A stretch of 36,075 nt of DNA from Brooklawnia sp937867175 (GCA_036821905.1 DAISIR010000026.1:1-36075); one strand, 5' to 3'; shown: positions 15,268 to 22,983, counted from the stretch's first letter. Program-made: numbers and translations. The notes: generated by a model not told the origin, from the letters alone.

Positions 15268-15597
15268 ATGGCGAAAGTGGAATCGGGCGCCTCAGAAGAA
15301 CTGCTGATACTGCGCGGCAGCATCGACAACTTGGACGCTGCCATCGTGCACATCATGGCTGAGCGGTTCAAGATCACCAAGCGGGTCGGTCGGCTGAAGG
15401 CCGAGCAGGGGCTGCCTGCGGCCGACCCGGATCGCGAACGCCGGCAGATCGCCCGGTTGCGTGCCTTGGCGCACGACGCCGATCTCGACCCGGAGTTTGC
15501 CGAGAAGCTGCTGAACTTCATCGTGAGCGAGGTGGTCCGGCACCATCTCCAGATCGCCGGCGCCCATTGCGGCTCAGGCAGCGAAGGCGACGACTAG
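15268..15597 (+). CDS. Chorismate mutase, AroQ class
   Basis: A 109-residue all-helical AroQ-type chorismate mutase, converting chorismate to prephenate for Phe/Tyr synthesis. The active-site pattern is visible: the first-helix Arg in LILRGSIDNLDAAIVH, the KITKRVGRLKAEQGLP segment, the D-x-x-RE of DPDRERRQIARL, and the last helix EKLLNFIVSEVVRHH. There is no signal peptide, so it is cytoplasmic. It starts one base after the guaB3 stop and is probably co-transcribed with it. Its TAG stop overlaps the stop of the convergent cysE gene as CTAG (15594-15597). Confidence 0.88.
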   Translation: MAKVESGASEELLILRGSIDNLDAAIVHIMAERFKITKRVGRLKAEQGLPAADPDRERRQIARLRALAHDADLDPEFAEKLLNFIVSEVVRHHLQIAGAHCGSGSEGDD

Positions 15598-16148
15598 GCG
15601 ATGACGTCGCCCCGATGCACGCTGCTCGGGATGCCGACGACCACGGCACCGGCCGCGACGTCCTTGACGACCAAGGCGTTGGCACCGATCTTCGCATCGT
15701 CACCGACGGTGATGTCGCCGATCACCTTGGCGCCGGCGCCGATCAGCACCCGGTTCCCGATGGTTGGGTGTCGCTTGAAGCGGCCACGGGCCCGACCCCC
15801 CAGTGTGACTTGGTGATACATCAGCACATCGTCCCCGATGATGGCCGTCTCGCCGATGACCACACCCATGCCGTGGTCGATGAAGAAGCGTCGGCCGATG
15901 GTTGCGCCGGGGTGGATCTCGATTCCGGTCGCAAACCGCGCGAACTGGCTGACGAAGCGGGACGGGAATCGCAGCGCCGGACGCCGCCACATGGCGTGCG
16001 CGATCCGGTACATCCAGATGGCGTGCAGCCCCGAATAGAGGATGGCGATCTCCAATTTCGACCGGGCCGCCGGGTCTTCACGTTGTGCGGCGGCCAGGTC
16101 CTCGTTCACGCGAGAGGCGACGAACCGAATCCTCGAGTAGATGCTCAC
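15594..16148 (-). CDS. cysE: Serine O-acetyltransferase
   Basis: A 184-residue left-handed beta-helix acetyltransferase making O-acetylserine from serine and acetyl-CoA. Hexapeptide repeats run from EIHPGATIGRRFFIDHGMG to GAKVIGDITVGDDAKIGANALVV; the catalytic Asp-His pair is in IDHGMGVVIGET, and GGRARGRFKRHPTIGN is the conserved loop. This is the short CysE type, lacking the long N-terminal helical domain of enterobacterial CysE. It ends GDVIA, so the terminal Ile known to insert into CysK is followed by one Ala. The GTG at 16148 is chosen since residues before it match nothing. It lies 28 bp after cysK and is likely in the same operon. Confidence 0.94.
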   Translation of the reverse strand: MSIYSRIRFVASRVNEDLAAAQREDPAARSKLEIAILYSGLHAIWMYRIAHAMWRRPALRFPSRFVSQFARFATGIEIHPGATIGRRFFIDHGMGVVIGETAIIGDDVLMYHQVTLGGRARGRFKRHPTIGNRVLIGAGAKVIGDITVGDDAKIGANALVVKDVAAGAVVVGIPSSVHRGDVIA

Positions 16149-16176
16149 GAGGCAATCCAAGCACCCGGAGGTGGGT

Positions 16177-17106
16177 TCAGTCGACGAGATCGGCCCACAG
16201 CACCGACGACAGGTAGCGTTCGCCGAAATCCGGCACCACGGTGACGATGGTCTTGCCGGCGTTCTCTGGGCGTCTGGCGACCTCAAGCGCCGCCGCAACG
16301 TTGGCGCCGGAAGAGATGCCGGCCAGGATGCCCTCCTTGGTCGCGAGCTCACGCGCCGTGTCGATGGCCACCTGCGATGGCACCGTCACGATCTCGTCCA
16401 GCACGTCGCGGTCAAGGGTGTTCGGGACGAAGTTGGCCCCCAACCCCTGGATCTTGTGCGGGCCGGCGGTGCCCTGGCTGAGCATCGGCGATTCGGCCGG
16501 CTCGACGGCGATCACCTTGATCGTGGGGTTCTTCTGCTTCAGATACCTGCCAGCCCCGCTCACGGTGCCACCCGTGCCGACGCCGGCCACCAAGATGTCC
16601 ACCTTGCCCTCGGTGTCGTCCCAGATCTCTGGCCCGGTGGTGTCGTGGTGGATCTGCGGGTTGGCCTGGTTCTGGAACTGGCGGACCAGGACGGCACCCT
16701 CGGTGGCCCCGATCTCCTCGGCCTTGGCCACCGCGCCCTTCATGCCCTCCGCGCCTGGTGTGAGCACGAGCTCGGCGCCGAAGGCACGCAGTACCGCACG
16801 GCGTTCCTTGCTCATGGTGTCGGGCATCGTCAGAACCACCCGATAGCCGCGGGCTGCGCCCACCATGGCCAGCGAAATACCTGTGTTCCCGCTGGTCGCC
16901 TCCACGATGGTGCCGCCTGGGGTGAGCTGACCGGAGGCTTCGGCGGCATCGATCATGGACACGCCGATCCGGTCTTTGACCGAGTTGGCGGGGTTGTAGA
17001 ACTCAAGCTTGGCCGCCACAGTGGCGTCCGACCCCTCGGTCAGCCGGTTGATCCTGACCAGCGGGGTCCGACCGACGAGGGCGGAGACGTCATTGAAGAT
17101 TGTCAT
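16177..17106 (-). CDS. cysK: Cysteine synthase A (O-acetylserine sulfhydrylase)
   Basis: A 309-residue PLP enzyme that makes cysteine from O-acetylserine and sulfide. K44 in NPANSVKDRIG forms the Schiff base, EATSGNTGISLA is the substrate-binding loop, and GVGTGGTVSGAGRYLK binds the PLP phosphate. The C-terminus has GISSGANVAAALEVA and VPDFGERYLSSVLW. The ATG at 17106 (MTIFNDVSALVGRTPLV) is chosen because it fits the family N-terminus; the frame extends upstream into non-homologous sequence. It is divergent from guaA across 73 bp and is followed by cysE. Confidence 0.97.
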   Translation of the reverse strand: MTIFNDVSALVGRTPLVRINRLTEGSDATVAAKLEFYNPANSVKDRIGVSMIDAAEASGQLTPGGTIVEATSGNTGISLAMVGAARGYRVVLTMPDTMSKERRAVLRAFGAELVLTPGAEGMKGAVAKAEEIGATEGAVLVRQFQNQANPQIHHDTTGPEIWDDTEGKVDILVAGVGTGGTVSGAGRYLKQKNPTIKVIAVEPAESPMLSQGTAGPHKIQGLGANFVPNTLDRDVLDEIVTVPSQVAIDTARELATKEGILAGISSGANVAAALEVARRPENAGKTIVTVVPDFGERYLSSVLWADLVD

Positions 17107-17166
17107 GAGGGGCAAAGCGTCCGGTAAGTCGGTTTCATTCCATGCCCCCCGGGGTAGTGGTGGTTC

Positions 17167-17172
17167 TATGCT
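17167..17172 (+). promoter_or_regulatory. Leaderless promoter -10 box of guaA
   Basis: TATGCT followed by 7 bp and the ATG at 17180. This makes ATG 17180 the likely start; the in-frame ATG at 17168 lies within the -10 box itself. Confidence 0.55.
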
Positions 17173-17179
17173 TTCGCGC

Positions 17180-18727
17180 ATGGCATCTCGTCCAGTCATC
17201 GTCATCGACTTCGGTGCGCAATACGCCCAACTCATCGCCCGTCGCGTCCGGGAGGCACACGTCTACTCCGAGATCATGCCGCACACCGCGTCCGTCGCAG
17301 ACGTGCTGGCGCGTGACCCCCAGGCGATCATCTTGTCCGGCGGTCCACAGTCGGTCTACGAACCGGGAGCCCCGCAGGTCGCCGCGGACCTGTTCGCCGG
17401 TGGGGTGCCGGTGCTCGGCGTCTGCTACGGCTTCCAGGCTATGGCGCAGAGTCTGGGTGGCACGGTGGAGCGCACCACCACCTCCGAGTTCGGACGAACC
17501 ACCGTGCAGGTGGTGCAGGGCTACGGGTTGACCGACGGGCTGCCCAGCGTGTTGAACGTGTGGATGAGCCACGGGGACGCGGTCACGGCCGCACCCGCGG
17601 GTTTCGTAGCCCTCGCCCGCAGTACCGGCGCGCCGGTGGCGGCGTTCGCGGATCCGGTGCGGCGGCTGGCCGGCGTGCAGTGGCATCCGGAGGTTCTGCA
17701 CACCGAGCAGGGCCAGCAGTTGCTGACCAACTTCCTGTTCGAGGTCGCTGGCTGTACGGCGGACTGGACGAGTGCGAACTTCGTCTCCGCACAGGTCAGC
17801 GCGATCCGGGAACTGGTGGGGGACCGGAAGGTCTTGTGCGGGTTGTCGGGCGGTGTCGATTCTGCGGTGGCGGCCGCACTTGTCCAGCGGGCCATCGGCG
17901 ACCAGTTGACCTGCGTCTTCGTCGACCACGGCCTGCTACGCAAGGGGGAGGCCGAGCAGGTGGAGACCGACTTCGTGGCGGCCACCGGGGTCCGGCTGGT
18001 GGTGGCCGACGAGAAGCAGCGTTTCCTTGGCGCGCTGGCGGGGGTGAGCGACCCGGAGACCAAGCGCAAGATTGTCGGGCGCGAATTCATCCGCAGTTTC
18101 GAGGCGGCGGCGCGCCAGGTGGCGGGGGACCAAGGTGTCGACTTCCTCGTCCAGGGCACCCTCTATCCGGACGTGGTGGAGTCCGGCGGCGGCGAGGGCG
18201 CGGCCAACATCAAGAGTCACCACAACGTCGGGGGATTGCCCGACGACCTCTCCTTCACTCTGATCGAGCCGTTGCGTGACCTGTTCAAGGACGAGGTCCG
18301 CTCCGCTGGCCTGGAACTCGGTCTACCGGAGGAGATCGTCTGGCGACAGCCGTTCCCGGGGCCCGGTTTGTCGATTCGGATCATCGGTGAGGTGACCGCC
18401 GATCGCCTCGACCTGCTACGCGAGGCGGATGCCATCGCCAGGGCCGAGCTGACCGCGGCCGGACTGGATCGTGAGGTTTGGCAGATGCCGGTGGTGCTGC
18501 TGGCAGACGTCAAATCGGTGGGGGTGCAAGGCGACGGACGCAGCTACGGCCACCCGGTGGTGCTTCGGCCGGTGAGCAGCGAGGACGCGATGACGGCCGA
18601 TTGGTCCAGGCTGCCCTACGACGTGATCGAACAGATCAGCACTCGGATAACCAACCAGTGCCGTCAGATCAACCGAGTGGTCCTTGACGTGACCAGCAAG
18701 CCGCCGGCCACCATCGAGTGGGAATAG
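17180..18727 (+). CDS. guaA: GMP synthase (glutamine-hydrolysing)
   Basis: Converts XMP to GMP with ATP and glutamine. Of 515 residues, about 1-195 are the class I glutamine amidotransferase domain (nucleophile C82 in LGVCYGFQAMAQ, His in VQWHPEV). The rest is the ATP-pyrophosphatase domain with the P-loop CGLSGGVDSAVAAAL, then the dimerization domain with RQPFPGPGLSIRIIGEVT and a C-terminus ending SKPPATIEWE, which binds XMP. Together with guaB upstream it covers the guanine nucleotide branch. It is separated from guaB3-chorismate mutase by the opposite-facing cysKE pair, has its own leaderless-type promoter, and ends at a perfect 10-bp hairpin. Confidence 0.97.
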   Translation: MASRPVIVIDFGAQYAQLIARRVREAHVYSEIMPHTASVADVLARDPQAIILSGGPQSVYEPGAPQVAADLFAGGVPVLGVCYGFQAMAQSLGGTVERTTTSEFGRTTVQVVQGYGLTDGLPSVLNVWMSHGDAVTAAPAGFVALARSTGAPVAAFADPVRRLAGVQWHPEVLHTEQGQQLLTNFLFEVAGCTADWTSANFVSAQVSAIRELVGDRKVLCGLSGGVDSAVAAALVQRAIGDQLTCVFVDHGLLRKGEAEQVETDFVAATGVRLVVADEKQRFLGALAGVSDPETKRKIVGREFIRSFEAAARQVAGDQGVDFLVQGTLYPDVVESGGGEGAANIKSHHNVGGLPDDLSFTLIEPLRDLFKDEVRSAGLELGLPEEIVWRQPFPGPGLSIRIIGEVTADRLDLLREADAIARAELTAAGLDREVWQMPVVLLADVKSVGVQGDGRSYGHPVVLRPVSSEDAMTADWSRLPYDVIEQISTRITNQCRQINRVVLDVTSKPPATIEWE

Positions 18728-18759
18728 CACAGCCCCCGCGCGGGGCGCAGGGGCTGTGC
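18727..18759. terminator. Bidirectional hairpin between guaA and the psp cluster
   Basis: GCACAGCCCC (18727-18736) and GGGGCTGTGC (18750-18759) form a perfect 10-bp stem with a 13-nt GC-rich loop. No T-run follows on either strand. It lies between the convergent stops of guaA and the small PspC gene and probably serves both. Confidence 0.75.
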
Positions 18760-18767
18760 CGGGGCGG

Positions 18768-19070
18768 TCACTGATCGGCGCGGAAGGTATCGGTTGGGTC
18801 GGCGTCCGGCTTGCGTGCGTCGCGACGGCGCTTGTAGTCGCCGTAGCGGTCGTAGATCTGGTCGGCGCCGGTCTCGCCGGAACCAGCATCGGGGATGATC
18901 AGCCAGGCCACCAAGTAGGCGCCGACAACCAGGCCGGCGCTGAAGAACGAGGTGACGATCGCGATCAGACGGACGATGTTCGCATCAATCTCGAAGTAGT
19001 CGGCAATTCCACCGCAGACTCCTGCGATGACGCGGTGTTCGCGGCTGCGAACCAGTTGACGTTGTGCCAT
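18768..19070 (-). CDS. Small PspC-domain membrane protein
   Basis: A 100-residue protein whose first 60 residues are a PspC domain: LVRSREHRVIAGVCGGIADYFEID with the GVCGGIA signature, an amphipathic segment and one transmembrane helix (FFSAGLVVGAYLVAWLIIP). The charged tail DRYGDYKRRRDARKPDAD is likely cytoplasmic. PspC proteins respond to envelope stress in phage-shock and LiaFSR-type systems. An AAGGAG ribosome binding site lies 8 bp before the ATG. It is the last of three co-directional genes that diverge from a PspC-containing histidine kinase, so a role in the same stress circuit is inferred. Confidence 0.9.
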   Translation of the reverse strand: MAQRQLVRSREHRVIAGVCGGIADYFEIDANIVRLIAIVTSFFSAGLVVGAYLVAWLIIPDAGSGETGADQIYDRYGDYKRRRDARKPDADPTDTFRADQ

Positions 19071-19114
19071 GGTCTTTGCTCCTTGTCGTGACGGTTTGTT
19101 CAGTTGCTGGGTTG

Positions 19115-19294
19115 TCAGTTCTTCTTGGTCAGGACGAGACCAACCGCACCGATTGCGATCACTATCAAGCTCAGCACGATCCCGCTGCTCGGGAGACTGC
19201 TTGCGTAGCCTTCGGTGCGAAGGATGACGAGAACGGCTAATCCGGTGAACGCCAGGCCCCAGACGAGCGTGACGAAGTTGGGTCTGTGCCTCAT
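19115..19294 (-). CDS. Unrecognised 59-residue membrane protein in the psp cluster
   Basis: A short open frame read directly from the sequence. It begins MRHRPNFVTLVWGLAFTG and ends GAVGLVLTKKN. Two hydrophobic segments are predicted (about residues 8-25 and 39-55) separated by a short loop RTEGYASSLPSS, with a positively charged N-terminus and C-terminal Lys residues. That suggests a hairpin with both ends in the cytoplasm. Its ATG overlaps the stop of the upstream PspC-LiaF-like gene as ATGA, and the small PspC gene starts 44 bp after its stop, so the three are one operon. I do not recognise a family with certainty. The overlap, codon use and hydrophobic pattern support a real gene. Confidence 0.72.
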   Translation of the reverse strand: MRHRPNFVTLVWGLAFTGLAVLVILRTEGYASSLPSSGIVLSLIVIAIGAVGLVLTKKN

Positions 19295-20397
19295 GGCACG
19301 ACCCAGACTCCGGAGGAATCCGCTTCGATGATGATGGTGAGGACCGGCTCGCCGGGTTGATCTATCCGGCGGTAGGTGGCCACCCCGGTGCCGACATCGA
19401 ACTGATCGCCGGGCAGCGCCACCAACGAGTCGACATAGTTCACCGTGACATCCACGTTCGGACCGTCCGGCAGCACCAGAGCAGCGGTGGACGAATCCAG
19501 TTTCAGCGTCCAGTCGATGTCGGTGGTGGGCTGGACCGCGCTCAGGTCGGCCGAATAGCCGGAGTCTGTGATGGCCAGGTCATGCAACTCGGCCTGGTCG
19601 ACGATCATGCGCGGTTCTGTCATGGCCATCGGCCGCAGGAAGATGCTGGCACCCAGCGCGGCTGCCATCAGCAGCCCGGAGAAGACCAGAAGCAATGACT
19701 TGCCCTGCCAGGCGATGACGCCCAGCCCGACCCCGATCACTGCCAGTCCGACCGCCAAGGCGAGCGACAAGTCGTCCGGGCGTTCCTCAAGGGTGACTCC
19801 GAAGGCCAAGGCGGCAACACAGAGCGTGAGGATGGCCAGAGGAACGGTGTTGCGAGTCGGTCGGGCTGCGGAGTGCGCGCCTGGCGGCAGCGGCTGTCTG
19901 GCCGACGCAGAGCCGAGATGGCGACTGCGGCCGGTTGGCCGTGTCCGGGAGCCCATCCGCCAGCCGAGCCAGCCGGTCACGGCCAGGACGCCCACCGAAC
20001 CCCAGTTGGTGCCAAGCTCACTGCCGAATGTGAGCGCCATCAAAGCGCTGAGGCCCAAGGCCCATCCGACCACGACCCGGCCGGGGAAGCGGTGCCAGTT
20101 CGTTCCGACCCGGTCCAAGGGTGCGGTGCCGGTGCGGACGTCAGTGGTGAGCAGGACGCCAGCCAGATACAGCATCAGCCCCAGGCCGGAACTGAGCGCG
20201 GTGACCAGGAAGAGCGCGCGCACCACCAAGACGTCGACCGACAACCAGTCCGCAATCGCCACGCTCAGGCCGGTGAGCTTGCCCTTGGCGGGCACGCGTT
20301 CGAGGGCGAGGAACTCCTCGCTCAGGTCGCGGCGAGGCATCCGGGCGTCCGGGCGCAGCGGCCACTGGGGCTGCGGCGGCGGAACGCTGGTGGGCAC
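19291..20397 (-). CDS. PspC-domain membrane protein with LiaF-like C-terminal domain
   Basis: A 368-residue protein. After a Pro-rich start, residues about 35-90 form a degenerate PspC domain (AKGKLTGLSVAIADWLSVDVLVVRALFLV, without the exact GVCGG). About five further transmembrane segments run to residue 260 (for example VPLAILTLCVAALAFGVTL and LLLVFSGLLMAAALGASIFL). The last 110 residues are a beta-rich domain resembling the LiaF/toast-rack type C-terminus (DWTLKLDSSTAALVLPD, VDVTVNYVDSLVALPGD), probably extracytoplasmic. LiaF-type proteins restrain a partner kinase until envelope stress. The GTG start faces the divergent PspC kinase gene, supporting a sensor-kinase partnership, which is inference. 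Confidence 0.82.
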   Translation of the reverse strand: MPTSVPPPQPQWPLRPDARMPRRDLSEEFLALERVPAKGKLTGLSVAIADWLSVDVLVVRALFLVTALSSGLGLMLYLAGVLLTTDVRTGTAPLDRVGTNWHRFPGRVVVGWALGLSALMALTFGSELGTNWGSVGVLAVTGWLGWRMGSRTRPTGRSRHLGSASARQPLPPGAHSAARPTRNTVPLAILTLCVAALAFGVTLEERPDDLSLALAVGLAVIGVGLGVIAWQGKSLLLVFSGLLMAAALGASIFLRPMAMTEPRMIVDQAELHDLAITDSGYSADLSAVQPTTDIDWTLKLDSSTAALVLPDGPNVDVTVNYVDSLVALPGDQFDVGTGVATYRRIDQPGEPVLTIIIEADSSGVWVVP

Positions 20398-20490
20398 GGT
20401 TCCAGTGTCGCCGGTATTCTGGAGGCAGGGTATGGGGTTCGACCCGGATCCCCCCCCGATCCCCGAGGTTCTCAGGGAAGGTTCCGGGCT

Positions 20491-20505
20491 GTCACTGGTG
20501 GTGAC
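20491..20505. promoter_or_regulatory. Small palindrome in the divergent psp control region
   Basis: GTCAC-N5-GTGAC, a perfect 5-bp inverted repeat with a 5-bp spacer, 30 bp before the kinase start and 94 bp before the divergent PspC-LiaF-like start. It is a candidate binding site for the cognate NarL-type regulator; only the symmetry and position support this. Confidence 0.25.
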
Positions 20506-20534
20506 GGGGCGACGGTGTATGTGAGGCTGGTGGA

Positions 20535-21929
20535 GTGACGAGCAATCCGCACCAACGGGGCATCGCTGGTTCTCAACCAGGGATAGCCCCGATGACGGCG
20601 CCCGTCACTTCGCCCTACGCGCCACCTCCGCCCCCGCACAGGCAGGTTTCGTTGGCCAACCAGCAACCACCGATCCCGCCCAGCCCCCGCAGACCACTGG
20701 TTCGTGACCGAAGGGAGGCGTGGCTCGGCGGTGTGGCCAGCGGTATCGCCGGCCACCTCGGCTGGCCGGTCTGGCTCGTCCGGCTCTGCTTCATCGGGTT
20801 GACTCTGAGCAATGTGCTCACCATCGCCGTCTACGGCGTGCTGTGGATGGCAATGCCGGACGCCCAGTCAGTCTCCCAGCCGCCAGGGCTGCAGGCAGCC
20901 AGCCATCAGGGCCTGCGCGAGGAGGCCACCCAGCCGCGTCGACATTCCGACATCGGGCGGGTCACCGCGGTGCTGATGGTCGCTTTCGGGTTGGTCATGC
21001 TTGCGCAGTCGCTGGGCTTGGGGGTGGCCAGCGCCGTCTTCTGGCCGGCCGTGCTGGCTGCTGGCGGTGTGGCGCTGGTCTGGTTGCAGGCCGATGCCCC
21101 AGTCGAGGACGGCACCGCCCCGTCCGGCGTCCCACAATGGATCGCACCGCTGCTCGGCACCAAGAAATGGGCGGCGACCCTGCGCATCGTGCTGGGCATG
21201 GGCCTGGTCGGCGCCGCATTGTCGATGATGGCGGCGTCCCAGATCGGCGTCGGCCAGTTGCCGGTGGTGCTGTGGGTGGCCGGTCTCACGCTGGCCGGGG
21301 TCGGGGTGGTGGCCGCACCTTGGGTGCTGCGTAACCGGCGCAGGCTTGAGGCCGCCAGGGAAGAGAAGCTCATCGCAGACACGCGCGCCGACATGGCGGC
21401 GCATCTGCACGACTCGGTACTCCAGACATTGGCGCTGATCCAGCGGCAGGCCGAAGACCCGCGCCAGGTGGCGTCCTTGGCCCGCAGGCAGGAACGCGAA
21501 CTGCGGACTTGGCTCTATGCCGACGCGCCCGGACCAGAAACCCTGCAGGCGGCGCTGACCGCTGCCAGCGGCGAGGTCGAAGACGAACTGGGCATTGCCG
21601 TCGAGGTGGTTTGCGTCGGTGACATCGACCTGGACGCCGACCTGCGCGCCATGGTGCAGGCGGCTCGCGAAGCCATGGTGAACGCGGCCAAGCATTCCGG
21701 TGCCGACCTGATCGACGTCTATGCCGAGGTCGATCGCGACGACGAAGTTCCCCTGGTGCAGGTCTTCATCCGTGACCGGGGCAAGGGTTTCGAGCTATCC
21801 GAGATAGCAGATGACAGGATGGGGGTGCGCGGGTCGATCATCGGACGCATGGAGCGCCACGGCGGTGCCGCCACGGTTCGATCAGCACCCGGCGAGGGCA
21901 CCGAGATCCGATTGGAGATGAAGGCATGA
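20535..21929 (+). CDS. Sensor histidine kinase with N-terminal PspC domain
   Basis: A 464-residue NarL-class kinase. After a Pro-rich N-terminus (1-45), about residues 50-110 are a PspC domain (DRREAWLGGVASGIAGHLGWPVWLVRLCFIG and a transmembrane helix). Four more hydrophobic segments follow to about residue 255. The HisKA_3 helix has H292 in MAAHLHDSVLQTL as the likely phosphorylation site, and the ATPase domain shows EAMVNAAKHSGAD (N box), DRGKGFE and GSIIGRMERHGG. It is coupled by ATGA to its response regulator. The PspC domain probably senses or docks with the divergent PspC/LiaF-like proteins; this architecture is known in actinobacteria, while its signal is not established here. Confidence 0.9.
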   Translation: MTSNPHQRGIAGSQPGIAPMTAPVTSPYAPPPPPHRQVSLANQQPPIPPSPRRPLVRDRREAWLGGVASGIAGHLGWPVWLVRLCFIGLTLSNVLTIAVYGVLWMAMPDAQSVSQPPGLQAASHQGLREEATQPRRHSDIGRVTAVLMVAFGLVMLAQSLGLGVASAVFWPAVLAAGGVALVWLQADAPVEDGTAPSGVPQWIAPLLGTKKWAATLRIVLGMGLVGAALSMMAASQIGVGQLPVVLWVAGLTLAGVGVVAAPWVLRNRRRLEAAREEKLIADTRADMAAHLHDSVLQTLALIQRQAEDPRQVASLARRQERELRTWLYADAPGPETLQAALTAASGEVEDELGIAVEVVCVGDIDLDADLRAMVQAAREAMVNAAKHSGADLIDVYAEVDRDDEVPLVQVFIRDRGKGFELSEIADDRMGVRGSIIGRMERHGGAATVRSAPGEGTEIRLEMKA

Positions 21930-22612
21930 CCGCCAACGAAACCGAGGCAACTCCGCAACACAGCGGCCCCTGGCGCGTCGTCCTGGTGGACGACCACGCC
22001 ATCTTCCGGGCGGGGGTGCGCCACGAACTGGGCAAGGCGTCCGGTCGGGTCACGGTCGTCGGGGAGGGCGAGGACGTGGCAACTTCGGTCGCCGTCATCA
22101 CCGCCACCCTGCCTGACGTGGTGCTGCTCGACGTCCACTTGCCGGGCGGCGGCGGCGCCGAAGTGGTCAAGCAGGTGCACGTCAGCCATCCCGAGGTGAA
22201 GTTCTTGGCGCTGTCGGTGAGTGATGCCGCCGAGGACGTGATCGGGGTGATCCGGGCCGGTGCCCGTGGCTATGTAACCAAGTCGATCGCGACCCCCGAA
22301 CTCATCGAGGCGATCGGACGAGTCGCGACCGGTGATGCGGTCTTCTCGCCCCGGCTGGCCGGCTTCGTGCTGGACGCGTTCTCAGGGTCGATCGATGTCG
22401 CGTCCATCGACGAGGACCTCGACCGCCTCAGCCAACGCGAGCGCGAGGTGCTCAAGTTGATCGCCCGCGGCTACTCCTACAAGGAGATCGCCCGCGAGTT
22501 GTTCATCTCGATCAAGACGGTGGAAACCCACGTCTCGAACGTTTTGCGCAAATTGCAGCTCAGCAACCGGTACCAGCTCACCAAGTGGGCGACCGACCGC
22601 AGACTCGTTTGA
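21926..22612 (+). CDS. NarL/LuxR-family response regulator
   Basis: A 228-residue DNA-binding response regulator. The receiver domain has the acidic pair D22/D23 (VLVDDHAIFRAG), the phosphoacceptor D69 (VVLLDVHLPGGG), a Ser in LALSVSD and the Lys of GYVTKSI. The C-terminal LuxR-type helix-turn-helix reads LSQREREVLKLIARGYSYKE and continues through FISIKTVETHVSNVLRKL. It is translationally coupled to the PspC kinase gene, so it is the cognate regulator. Likely targets include the divergent psp operon, inferred from position only. Confidence 0.95.
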   Translation: MTANETEATPQHSGPWRVVLVDDHAIFRAGVRHELGKASGRVTVVGEGEDVATSVAVITATLPDVVLLDVHLPGGGGAEVVKQVHVSHPEVKFLALSVSDAAEDVIGVIRAGARGYVTKSIATPELIEAIGRVATGDAVFSPRLAGFVLDAFSGSIDVASIDEDLDRLSQREREVLKLIARGYSYKEIARELFISIKTVETHVSNVLRKLQLSNRYQLTKWATDRRLV

Positions 22613-22682
22613 TCCGGTGCCGGCGCCGGTGCGGAGTCATCTGATCATGACTGGACGCCGATGCTGCCGCGGGCAAACAAAT

Positions 22683-22707
22683 AGGCGCCCGGACGGACCG
22701 GGCGCCT
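22683..22707. terminator. Bidirectional hairpin terminator
   Basis: AGGCGCCCGG (22683-22692) and CCGGGCGCCT (22698-22707) form a perfect 10-bp stem with a 5-nt loop. On the minus strand the stem is followed by ATTTGTTTG, a T-rich tail, so it best terminates the GlsB/YeaQ gene. On the plus strand it also lies downstream of the response regulator. Confidence 0.82.
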
Positions 22708-22731
22708 TGGCTTGAGTTGGCTTCTTGGGAG

Positions 22732-22983
22732 TCAGGACTTTTTTGTCATTTTGTTGTAGACGAAGGTCACCAGGAAGCCGCCCAGGATGGCGATTATCCA
22801 GGTCATGGGGTTCCAGAAGCCGCCCAGACTGACGTGGAACAGCAGCGACGAGAGCCAGCCTCCGACGACGGCGCCGAGGACACCGAGCAAGATCGTGATG
22901 AGCCAACCGCCGCCACCCCCGACGACCGCCTTGGCGATCATTCCTGCGATGAGGCCCAGGACAAGCCATGAGATGAACATCAT
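22732..22983 (-). CDS. GlsB/YeaQ/YmgE family stress-response membrane protein
   Basis: An 83-residue protein of the transglycosylase-associated family, with three hydrophobic segments rich in Gly: ISWLVLGLIAGMIAKAVVGG, WLITILLGVLGAVVGGWLSS and MTWIIAILGGFLVTFVYNK. Members are small inner-membrane proteins often induced by stress; the molecular role is not known. It is transcribed opposite to the kinase-regulator pair and ends at the shared hairpin. ATG 22983 and the next codon (also ATG) are both possible starts. Confidence 0.88.
   Translation of the reverse strand: MMFISWLVLGLIAGMIAKAVVGGGGGWLITILLGVLGAVVGGWLSSLLFHVSLGGFWNPMTWIIAILGGFLVTFVYNKMTKKS

Noticed and set aside
15567..16244. 225-residue plus-strand frame across cysE
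   Set aside because: Antisense to the hexapeptide-repeat cysE gene; its apparent Asp/His repeats are the complement of those repeats.
16141..17127. 328-residue plus-strand frame across cysK
   Set aside because: Antisense shadow of cysK; composition biased to His, Gly, Arg and Asp, no motif.
20449..20465. C-rich run in the divergent psp region
   Set aside because: Simple base bias in GC-rich DNA; no repeat unit or symmetry that supports a function.
22635..22652. AGTCAT-N6-ATGACT palindrome after the response regulator
   Set aside because: Only a 6-bp AT-containing stem, no T-run; the stronger hairpin at 22683-22707 explains termination better.
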